Shown piece by piece: positions 8,001-13,632 of a stretch of DNA of 14,667 nt. Positions within the stretch are counted from its first letter, which is position 1. The number at the start of each line of letters is the position of its first letter. Source of the DNA: a bacterium (GTDB taxonomy: Bacteria > Krumholzibacteriota > Krumholzibacteriia > LZORAL124-64-63); the NCBI GenBank assembly GCA_030591105.1, contig JAUVBS010000011.1:1-14667 (forward strand), in the 5' to 3' direction. The translations under genes and the position numbers were made by a program. The notes beneath the pieces are model-generated. The model saw only the letters and a list, made by a program, of their open reading frames with translations, was not told the DNA's origin and ran no database searches.

Positions 8001-11000
8001 AGCCGTCGGCCAGGATGGCGAACACCGGGCTCGCTCCGGTCATACCGGTGCTGTCGATGACCGTCACGTAGATATTTTCCGCGCGGGTGTAACTCTGCTG
8101 GAAATTGACCAGACCGTGATCGAGCCGCTGGTCGGTCGTACCGACCACACCGAGCCCGGGCCCACCCATCGCGCTGTTGATCCCCACAACGATATAGCGA
8201 TCGTCGTCGATGGTCGTATGGGTATCGACGTCGCGTAGTTGCACGACGACACCGAACGTGTTCGGCGGACCGACGAGCGGCGGCTCGGACGTATCAACCG
8301 CCACCACATACTCCAGGCCGTTGGGCTCCATCACGATGGTCGAACTGTAGGCGGCACGGCCGGAACTATCACTGATGCGGATCACGATGTCCTCGACCGT
8401 GTCGTAGGCCTGGTTGTTGATCGTGATCGTACCAGCGTTCAACTGCTCCGAGGTGATTTGCAGCATGCTGCTGGCCGGTTCGAGGTTCGACTTGAGCACG
8501 TCGATCGTGATCCAGTTGTTTGCCGCCGGCATCGGCACGCCGTTGCTATCGACGAGCGAGACGCTCATGGTGAACATCGACGGTGGTCCGACGTTGGCCG
8601 TCAAGGGCGTGACGATCTGGTACTGCGCTCCCTGTTCCACCTCGACGACAGCCATCTGCCCTTCGATATCGGTGTGATCGAGGGCCGAGGCGGCCAGCGT
8701 GACGAAGCCGGAATTGACCAGAAACAGCGGCATGATGATCTCGCCGTTGACCAGCGACTGATCGTTGTTCAGCGGGTTGGTCGGCGTGATCGAATTATCG
8801 TCGCTGGCGAGGTGCACGTGTTCGGAGCTGTTGTCGACCAGGTTGAAGAACTGATCGGTTGAACGGATACGCACGTCGAACTCGAGACTCGCCGTCTGCG
8901 GCGTCGGCGTACCGGTCTTGCCGTCGGCTTCGGGTCCGCCCGGCTGTGGTGTCTCACCCGGCAACAGCAGCATCAGGCGGTCGATTCCGGCCGCCGTGAC
9001 GTTGATGGTACTGGTGTCGTTGATGGCGGGCTGGATCAGGTCGGCAACCGACAGATTGTGCGTCGTGGCCGTCTTGAAAAAGAGGTCGAAGTCCGAGCTG
9101 CCGTCGGGGTCGAGGGCCTGATCGTTGGCCGAAACCATCTGGAAGAAGCTGTCACTATCGAAATGTATTTGCGGCTGCGCCGGCACTGGATTCCAGAAAG
9201 CGTCGGTAGCGAATACGGTGGCAACGACGGGATCGCCCGCCTGCACCGGCAGCGGCGTACCGATCTTGCCCGGCGCGATCCCCGGCGTATGGGTCTCGCC
9301 CGGTAACAGGACGATCAGGTCCGCGTAATCCTGCGCGTCGGCGAAGACGTCGAACGTGTTGCTACTGTCGGTCTTGGCGTACGTCTCTTCCTGTACGAAC
9401 AACCGTACATCGACGCCTTCACGCGTGATCTGGATCGGACCGCGCCAGACGCCCTGATAAACACCGGAGCCGAAGCCATCGCCCATGTCGACCGAGGTCG
9501 GCGTGAGGATACTGGTGCCGTGGCTGACCCACAGGGTAACGTTCTCGGAGTAGTGCTCGATATGGTTGTCGAAGATGTCGCGCGCGACGATAGTAACATT
9601 CGGCAACCACGAACCTGCCTGGTGGTCGGGAATCAGATCGAGCAGATCGGCCGGCGTCGGATTGGTGTGATTATTGACGCCGAGGTCGAAGTGGTCGATC
9701 ACACCGGCGCGTACCGGAATCGTCGTGTATGCCCAGACACTCGAGCCGTTATCGTCGACCTGAATCGTCTGCTCGTTGGGATCAGCGAGGGTGATCAACG
9801 TCACCGCATAGTCACCGCTGTTGTCGTTGAGGGTCTGCGGATTGGCCGGCAACGCGGCGGCGGGGTCGCTGCTCGAGAAGTCCATGCTCATCGGCAGCGC
9901 CGGCGACGAGTCGCTGACCGGGTTCCAGTATTGATCGGTGGCGAGAACACGCACGTCGAACGGGACGCCGGCGTCCTGGGCGCTGGGCGCCCCGATCTTA
10001 CCGTCGTCTTCGATCGTATCGAAGATGCCGGGATCGAGGGTCTCGCCCGGCGCTTCGACCACCATCCGCGCGAAAGGCGCCGGCGAGACGAGTACCTCGC
10101 TCGAAGCGTTGGGGTCGATGCCGCTCGAGACCGCGAGGAGGTGCTGGTGAGTGTCGGCCGAACGCAACACCGTCCGGATGTCTGCCGGGTTGGAGATGTT
10201 GACGATATTACCCGGATAGTCGGGCAGTTCGAAGTAACCCGACGGACAACTGAAAGTAACATTGCGGCTACCCGGCGACAGGTTGTTGTACCGGTCGACC
10301 GGACGGATCGTCATCCACGAGATCACCTGGCCCGCTTCGACGGCGTTGGGTACACCCATGTTGCCGCTGAAATTCTCGTCGTTCAGACCGAAGACCCAGG
10401 TCTCGCCGGGGAAGGTCATCAAGATCTTGTGGCACGGCCCCGAGTTCACCTGGAAGGATGGTGACAGCTCCTCGATACCAGAGTCGACAACGACCCTCAC
10501 GCTGAAACCGCGCTTGGTCACCTGGACCAACGCGTCGAGGTAACCGTTCACAAACGTCGAATTGTTGGTCAAGATGTAGTCGGCGCTCTCGTCCGCGGCA
10601 CCGATCCGCACCCGCAAGCTCACCTGACCGTTCAACGGGAAGACGTTACCGTTCGAATCGCGCGCGATGATGCGCATGTTGAACGGGATCGTCGTGACCT
10701 GGGCGTCGGCAGGATTCCAGACGGTCGGGTCGAATTCGAAATGGTCCAGGCCCTGCGGATTGATGACCAGATCGCTGCGATTGGTCGCACTGATCGGCCC
10801 CGACGCAGTGGCAACCAGCCAGTGGGTTCCGGACGTGATCAGAGTCACCGCATAGCCGGTCTCCGGATTGTCACCCATCCCGGCCGCCGGGGGCAGAACC
10901 ACCCCGCCGCTGCCGTCGCTGCTGGTCCAGCTGATCGTCGGGAAAGGACCGCTTTCGACCGGGTTCCAGTGCTGGTCGGTGGCATAGACGGTGATACCGC

Positions 11001-11844
11001 CGAAGCTCGATCCAGAAGTCTGCGGGATCGGAGCACCACTCTTACCGGGGCTCACCCCTGGCGTGAGCTGCTCGCCCGGCAGCAACAGGATGACCTCGTC
11101 CAGCGGACCGGGGCGCAGCGGCGAGACGGTCGCAGTCCCACGGGCTGGATTGGCCTGTCCAGGATAGATGATGGTATTGGTAGCGGTCAGCTCGTTCTCG
11201 AGGGTCACCGGATCGGTGCCCCAGAAGACCACCGGTACCGTCGCCGAGCCGAGATTGAACAGTCCGCCCGAAACGTTCATGGTCGGACCGGTGTCGAAGT
11301 GCCCGATCAGAGCGGTAAGCACCAGGTCGTCACGGAAGTTGGCGACCGTGACGCCAGCCGCATCCAGCGCGGTGATCGTGACGGAGACCGCCTGGTCGAC
11401 GAACTTGTCACCCGGCGGTATCGCGATACCGAAATGGTCGACGAAGTTGTAGCAATTGATCAACACGTCGCCGGCCGGTACCGACGCGTCGTCGGCGTCG
11501 TGCACACGCAAGCGCACCGGTTGACCGGCACCCAAGAACCGCACGTTGTCGAATTGGTGCTCGCCATTGGTCAAGTACGAGCTCGACGGTAAGACAGCCG
11601 CAACGTCCGGCGAAGTGAGCTGGGCGTTGATGAAGTCGGCGAAGATGTCCGTCGAACCGTCGGAGTTGACGGCGCGCACGTGCACGCTGAAGTCCGTCTC
11701 CACTGTCACAGCAGGGAAACCGTTGACGACGTGAGGGTTGACCACCGTTATTTCCAGGTGGTCGAACGCCTGTGCCGCCGTGGGCATCGCTGCAACGAGG
11801 ACAAGGACCAGAACGCAGGTCGCTTTGCTGATCGATCGCTTCAT
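5071..11844 (-). CDS. Giant secreted Ig-like repeat protein with FlgD-like C-terminal sorting domain, 2257 aa
   Basis: Residues 1-26 are a clear signal peptide ending in AQA. Residues 27-2056 divide into 18 units of 104-125 residues starting at 27, 135, 248, 366, 471, 591, 716, 840, 954, 1074, 1178, 1282, 1405, 1510, 1615, 1734, 1840 and 1949. Each unit has an F.V.V.A.D...N.V strand of the bacterial Ig-like/invasin type. Seven units carry an extra PGE...GK.G.P segment after the first strand. Residues 2057-2168 are another beta-rich domain. Residues 2169-2257 start ENRPNPFRAG and contain IALYDLYGALVR, FVWDGHNGRSDVVGNGGYIC and a final KIAVVK, the pattern of FlgD-like Ig/T9SS type A sorting domains in FCB bacteria. 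A surface adhesin, stalk or matrix protein is the best reading, with no catalytic motif seen. It is the first gene of the operon, 11 bp before the PorV-like gene. The ribosome binding site is weak (AAGG, 11860-11857). It could also be a polysaccharide-binding scaffold. Confidence 0.9.
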   Translation of the reverse strand: MKRSISKATCVLVLVLVAAMPTAAQAFDHLEITVVNPHVVNGFPAVTVETDFSVHVRAVNSDGSTDIFADFINAQLTSPDVAAVLPSSSYLTNGEHQFDNVRFLGAGQPVRLRVHDADDASVPAGDVLINCYNFVDHFGIAIPPGDKFVDQAVSVTITALDAAGVTVANFRDDLVLTALIGHFDTGPTMNVSGGLFNLGSATVPVVFWGTDPVTLENELTATNTIIYPGQANPARGTATVSPLRPGPLDEVILLLPGEQLTPGVSPGKSGAPIPQTSGSSFGGITVYATDQHWNPVESGPFPTISWTSSDGSGGVVLPPAAGMGDNPETGYAVTLITSGTHWLVATASGPISATNRSDLVINPQGLDHFEFDPTVWNPADAQVTTIPFNMRIIARDSNGNVFPLNGQVSLRVRIGAADESADYILTNNSTFVNGYLDALVQVTKRGFSVRVVVDSGIEELSPSFQVNSGPCHKILMTFPGETWVFGLNDENFSGNMGVPNAVEAGQVISWMTIRPVDRYNNLSPGSRNVTFSCPSGYFELPDYPGNIVNISNPADIRTVLRSADTHQHLLAVSSGIDPNASSEVLVSPAPFARMVVEAPGETLDPGIFDTIEDDGKIGAPSAQDAGVPFDVRVLATDQYWNPVSDSSPALPMSMDFSSSDPAAALPANPQTLNDNSGDYAVTLITLADPNEQTIQVDDNGSSVWAYTTIPVRAGVIDHFDLGVNNHTNPTPADLLDLIPDHQAGSWLPNVTIVARDIFDNHIEHYSENVTLWVSHGTSILTPTSVDMGDGFGSGVYQGVWRGPIQITREGVDVRLFVQEETYAKTDSSNTFDVFADAQDYADLIVLLPGETHTPGIAPGKIGTPLPVQAGDPVVATVFATDAFWNPVPAQPQIHFDSDSFFQMVSANDQALDPDGSSDFDLFFKTATTHNLSVADLIQPAINDTSTINVTAAGIDRLMLLLPGETPQPGGPEADGKTGTPTPQTASLEFDVRIRSTDQFFNLVDNSSEHVHLASDDNSITPTNPLNNDQSLVNGEIIMPLFLVNSGFVTLAASALDHTDIEGQMAVVEVEQGAQYQIVTPLTANVGPPSMFTMSVSLVDSNGVPMPAANNWITIDVLKSNLEPASSMLQITSEQLNAGTITINNQAYDTVEDIVIRISDSSGRAAYSSTIVMEPNGLEYVVAVDTSEPPLVGPPNTFGVVVQLRDVDTHTTIDDDRYIVVGINSAMGGPGLGVVGTTDQRLDHGLVNFQQSYTRAENIYVTVIDSTGMTGASPVFAILADGYKRLQIVAPGEVVESGVPVYDATGKSGTPVVQRSGELFPVTVRAVDQYWNLADSTNVGILRLVASDNSFAEPGNPEQNYVPFVNGRRTFNCFLTDEGTVGVTVYDEEDINKPAQTTYIPVDPPYEYEITVPATAPTGPVPGFQVTVKLVDPVTGNVVPTAQNRFYMTPLLPNHGAANGNLGIPESQLIGGVSVMNTQSYDTVEDIVIRVTDDFGREAFSTVIEMETGGLYYAVTIPDSAYVGPPETFPLSVELIDSNTGLRVTTQDRLFDIAVMSAETGLPGVGHLEVVQGILSMGYQEIAEAYSRAEEIFITVSDTTGVIGISNTCRMMADGFKRIQIVAPGEQPEPGLLSGDGKTGAPLTQQAEVPFTIAVRAVDQYWNLVDTIADGQIVLSSSGGALDLVDPADANAPFINGIRNIEIVLGSPGLVAVFATDPGHPTVNSGRVDIPVNEAEYRIILPDPPIVTAGPPATFTVTVRLVNPETGERIDAGNDFDMTALLPNRSGATGLLGITDGTLVSGEAVISGQHYAVSEDIVVRVRDARGREAFSDVLTVVPVGVRYDVALPDTAIAGEPFEMTVRRIDIVTGQLVTQDDRTFVLRAFSGASPRPDVTLTPMGVLADTVGTTLGGERTFTAQRYDRAETIFLEVSDDSGEQFFTETMIVLPAPVATVELWAEDIPGHTLDRPLRPGETVRIHVRTIDMSHNAIAGTAIALQVLEGDGTLGPAKVIEYNLVMDVNGGSDIDLHIDDYGVQDVLLLASATEIESAPLLLDVIGPPFTAISFDPFASPYGDGYYLLPTTEITLTATTDDEGGIQSIFYDVDVVDPPRPVTTYQSTGPFTLADLGPEYAEPGVHVLRFFAEESSGIVEAVRIVQLYTARDLTATKPIENRPNPFRAGAEETVILFRPTVSGNVTIALYDLYGALVRSEQMQVVAGTQHQFVWDGHNGRSDVVGNGGYICRITGNGMDLRRKIAVVK
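5074..5340 (-). other. C-terminal FlgD-like Ig / T9SS-like sorting domain of the giant protein
   Basis: This segment encodes residues 2169-2257. It shows the NPF box (RPNPF, 2171-2175), the LYDLYGALVR strand, the WDGHNGR turn, the GNGGYICRI strand and a final basic KIAVVK. In FCB bacteria such C-termini sit on secreted and surface proteins; in Bacteroidetes related type A domains direct T9SS export. The PorV-like protein encoded next door carries a related FlgD-like domain. Confidence 0.75.
5677..8625 (-). repeat. Three-fold A-B-C super-repeat inside the giant protein
   Basis: Residues 1074-2056 consist of three tandem blocks of three Ig-like units: 1074-1404 (DNA 8625-7633), 1405-1733 (7632-6646) and 1734-2056 (6645-5677). 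The A unit of each block contains EDIVIRV.D..GREAFS or a close variant. The B unit contains RAE.IF..V.D..G. The first two C units open with KRLQIVAPGE/KRIQIVAPGE and have AVDQYWNL. The third C unit is degenerate: it keeps RPGE and RTIDMSHN but lacks the GK.G.P segment. Block lengths are 331, 329 and 323 residues, which indicates block-wise duplication followed by divergence. Confidence 0.85.
8626..11766 (-). repeat. N-terminal array of nine Ig-like units in the giant protein
   Basis: Residues 27-1073 form nine units less regular than the C-terminal super-repeat. Those starting at 27, 135, 366 and 716 open with a [FVLI]DH[LF] strand and lack the PGE segment. Those starting at 248, 591, 840 and 954 have PGE, GK.G.P and [AS]TD.[HYF][WF]N. 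The unit at 471 has PGE but an altered rest (FSGNMGVPN, VDRYNN). The two types are partly interleaved. Confidence 0.8.
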
Positions 11845-11956
11845 CGGATACCGGTGCCTTGCTGTGGTTTTTTGCCTCGCCTCCGTAAAGGCGGGCTTGC
11901 AATCTGCGACGTCGCGCCCCGGAGAATCGTCCTAACTCCCTGATTCGACGTCCTTT

Positions 11957-11991
11957 CACGCATGTTAGCAGCCGTTGCCGCAAATCGCGTG
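11957..11991 (-). promoter_or_regulatory. Nested stem-loop in the leader of the surface-protein operon
   Basis: On the minus strand CACGC (11991-11987) pairs with GCGTG (11961-11957). Inside this stem, GCGGC and GCTGC enclose an AACG loop and form a second 5-bp stem with one G-U pair. The element lies about 113-147 bases upstream of the giant gene start. It could be a leader structure or simply overlap the promoter; the pairing is visible but not strong enough to name. Confidence 0.25.
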
Positions 11992-12036
11992 CCATGGTCC
12001 ATGCTTCCCGGTGACGGCACACGAGAGCCGCGGATT

Positions 12037-12056
12037 CCCGGACGTATCGTCCCGGG
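12037..12056 (-). terminator. Hairpin downstream of the PilZ gene, weak terminator candidate
   Basis: CCCG-GACG (12037-12044) pairs with CGTC-C-CGGG (12048-12056) around a TAT loop with one bulged base, giving eight pairs. It begins about 75 bases after the PilZ stop on the minus strand. No U tract follows, so it may be a transcript-end structure or part of the operon leader. Confidence 0.25.
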
Positions 12057-12100
12057 CGCCGGCGTGATCGATCGTGAAGAATGAGAAACCGAGGTGTGGT

Positions 12101-12140
12101 TTGATCCTGGCTATCGCCGTCTGATCCTGGCTATCGCCGC
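12101..12140. repeat. 20-bp tandem duplication spanning the PilZ stop codon
   Basis: The 18-mer TGATCCTGGCTATCGCCG occurs at 12102-12119 and again, identical, at 12122-12139, with a period of 20 bp. The right copy covers the last codons and TAG stop of the PilZ gene; the left copy lies just outside, so the stop region is duplicated in non-coding DNA. Perfect identity suggests a recent slippage event or an assembly artefact. Confidence 0.85.
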
Positions 12141-13432
12141 TGCGCTAGTTGCACGCGTCGTGACAGAAGCACGCGCTGCTCGGCCAGGACGTAATCGCGG
12201 ATGGTCTCCATGACACAGCGATCGTCGTCGTCGAGGATCAGGAACTCCAGTCCGACGTCGTCCTGCCACCGGTCGTGTTCGAACATCACGGTGGTCATCC
12301 GTCGGACTTCGCCGGAAACCTCGAACCCCTCGGCATGTTCGGGAAAAATAAAGCGGCAGCGGACGCAGTCTCCCGGTACGAGCCAGCTGCGTAGCTCGTC
12401 CAGTCGGGCGACCAGTCGCACGCCCGAGAAACTGATATCGGCCACGTCGACGTGCACGACCTGCTCGCGCTCGGTCTCCGGTGACGATGTCGCGTCGTCA
12501 TCACGCTGTGGTTGTCGGATCAGCTCGGCGCGGACCACCGCCCGCGGTTCGATGCGATAATTGCGCCGGCGCTGGTCCGCGACCAGTCGCTCGGGCAGTG
12601 TGAACAGATGACACGGCAACGCGACACCGGTGAGCAGGTCGATCTGATCCGGTCCGGCGTACGAAGTCTCGAACACGAAAGTGCTGCCGCCGACAGTACA
12701 ATGGCCGGTAACGACATCCCCGAGTCGCAACGGCGGCGCCGGGTCGCGCGGCGGAAACATGACGATCTTCAACAACTGGCGCTCTTCGACACTAGTCTGC
12801 TGCCAGAGCAGGCCGTTGTAGACACGGATCTCTGTATCATCGGTAGCAACCTCGAGCTGGATATCGGTCTCGAGTTCGCTCAGGCAGTGTATGGCTCCTG
12901 GCACACCGTCGGCGGCGGTCAATTCTTCGCGTTTGCGGAAGTCGTGGGGCAAATTCGCGTTGATAAGACTGGTTTCGAAATCACTTTTCTTGGCCGCTTC
13001 GATCTCACCGCGCGACGCGAGCTCACCGACGACGTACAGCGACCCGACATCGCTCTCGAAGCGAACGACAAAGGTGCGCACACCGCGGGTGATCACCGTA
13101 TTGCTCTGCGGCCCGAGCGGGTGTACGGCTCCAGTGGGCTGTTGCACCGGCATACCGTCGAGTAGTGCGGCCAGGAGATCGTCGCACAGCAGACCGAAAG
13201 CGGTCTGCTCCGGCGGCTGGTCCGCGGAGGACGGACCGGCGGCTAGTTCACCGTCGGCACCGACGTAAACCTGACCGACGGTACCATTGCTCACGCGCAA
13301 GAGTGCCAGTCGGGGGAACATCAACTGACGCGATCGCAACGGCCTGACCGTTATCTCCGACGAGTCGTATCCCGCGCGGCGTAACGCTGCACCGCCGCTC
13401 TCGACGAGAACTCTGAGGGTTTCGCGTAACAT
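12131..13432 (-). CDS. PilZ-domain c-di-GMP receptor protein, 433 aa, with long N-terminal region
   Basis: A soluble cytoplasmic protein with no signal peptide or membrane helix. The C-terminal half is a PilZ domain (about 285-418). The c-di-GMP binding residues are present: the RxxxR box RRNYR (289-293) and the D.S..G box DISFSG (332-337), followed by a GEV strand (374-376) and VGLEF (393-397). Before it, about 234-285, LRLGDVVTG...FVFETSY...LP.RLVADQRRR resembles the YcgR-type N-terminal beta domain that precedes PilZ in flagellar brake proteins. Residues 1-225 are unassigned. They include a helical FGLLCDDLLAALLDG segment (79-93) and a TFVVRF...GSLYVVGEL segment (120-138) that recalls CheX/CheC-type phosphatase folds, but only weakly. 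The start at 13432 has an excellent GGAGGT (13449-13444). It lies upstream of and co-oriented with the surface-protein operon and divergent from the debranching gene, so it may link c-di-GMP level to adhesion or motility. The PilZ call is firm; the target is unknown. Confidence 0.9.
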   Translation of the reverse strand: MLRETLRVLVESGGAALRRAGYDSSEITVRPLRSRQLMFPRLALLRVSNGTVGQVYVGADGELAAGPSSADQPPEQTAFGLLCDDLLAALLDGMPVQQPTGAVHPLGPQSNTVITRGVRTFVVRFESDVGSLYVVGELASRGEIEAAKKSDFETSLINANLPHDFRKREELTAADGVPGAIHCLSELETDIQLEVATDDTEIRVYNGLLWQQTSVEERQLLKIVMFPPRDPAPPLRLGDVVTGHCTVGGSTFVFETSYAGPDQIDLLTGVALPCHLFTLPERLVADQRRRNYRIEPRAVVRAELIRQPQRDDDATSSPETEREQVVHVDVADISFSGVRLVARLDELRSWLVPGDCVRCRFIFPEHAEGFEVSGEVRRMTTVMFEHDRWQDDVGLEFLILDDDDRCVMETIRDYVLAEQRVLLSRRVQLAQRR

Positions 13433-13632
13433 AGCCCGGTTCGACCTCCGTGATCAGACTGCACGTACGAGCCCGAAGCATCTCCTCGCATATCGGACAG
13501 GAGTGTCCTCGCTTGACCTCGATTTTGCGTGGCCGAACCGCGCGGCGACCGCTATGCTGCGCCGAAGGCGGCGGCAATCGGCCGCCGCCCCATGCGATCC
13601 CGACGGACCGGGACCCAACGTCTGTGACCCCT
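13433..13632. promoter_or_regulatory. Divergent control region of PilZ gene and debranching gene
   Basis: Both flanking genes must be started from these 200 bases. TTGACC (13513-13518) and TATGCT (13553-13558) resemble sigma-70 boxes on the plus strand, but they are 34 bp apart, too far for one promoter. A short inverted repeat GGACA-GGAG-TGTCC (13495-13508) could be an operator. No promoter is called with confidence. Confidence 0.35.
13567..13589. repeat. Perfect 9-bp GC inverted repeat upstream of the debranching gene
   Basis: GGCGGCGGC (13567-13575) and GCCGCCGCC (13581-13589) flank a 5-base loop AATCG. It ends 43 bp before the debranching enzyme ATG. On the plus strand it would form a very stable 5' leader hairpin. 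No T run follows on either side, so it is not an intrinsic terminator. Confidence 0.5.

Larger units (their letters stand above)
11845..12130. other. Intergenic/leader region between PilZ gene and giant-protein gene
   Basis: These 286 bases must carry the promoter of the surface-protein operon unless it is co-transcribed with the PilZ gene. No clean sigma-70 pair was found on the minus strand; TAACAT (11967-11962) resembles a -10 box but lacks a good -35. The region contains a 10-bp palindrome GCGACGTCGC (11906-11915), two hairpin-forming stretches (11957-11991 and 12037-12056) and a 20-bp tandem duplication (12101-12140). It does not match riboswitch cores I know, including the c-di-GMP GEMM type. 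Confidence 0.45.

Noticed and set aside
5677..11766. The Ig-like repeat array as a CRISPR or DNA-level satellite.
   Set aside because: The repetition is at protein level with diverged codons and units of about 330 bp; there are no short identical repeats with regular spacers.
11408..12022. Minus-strand open frame of 204 codons crossing the start of the giant gene.
   Set aside because: Most of it is an alternative frame of the giant gene's signal peptide and first unit; the remainder is Arg-rich with no domain.
12100..12112. TTTGATCCTGGCT, identical to the core of the conserved 16S rRNA 5' end (27F site).
   Set aside because: The following bases do not continue as 16S rRNA and the same motif recurs 20 bp later as part of a tandem duplication at a protein gene's end. 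The match is coincidental.
13513..13558. TTGACC and TATGCT as a sigma-70 promoter for glgX.
   Set aside because: The spacer is 34 bp, about twice the workable length, and no better partner for either box was found.
13433..13560. Possible c-di-GMP (GEMM) riboswitch ahead of the PilZ gene, suggested by CCACGCAAAA on the minus strand.
   Set aside because: The conserved GCAAACC core and the receptor loop of the GEMM fold are missing.
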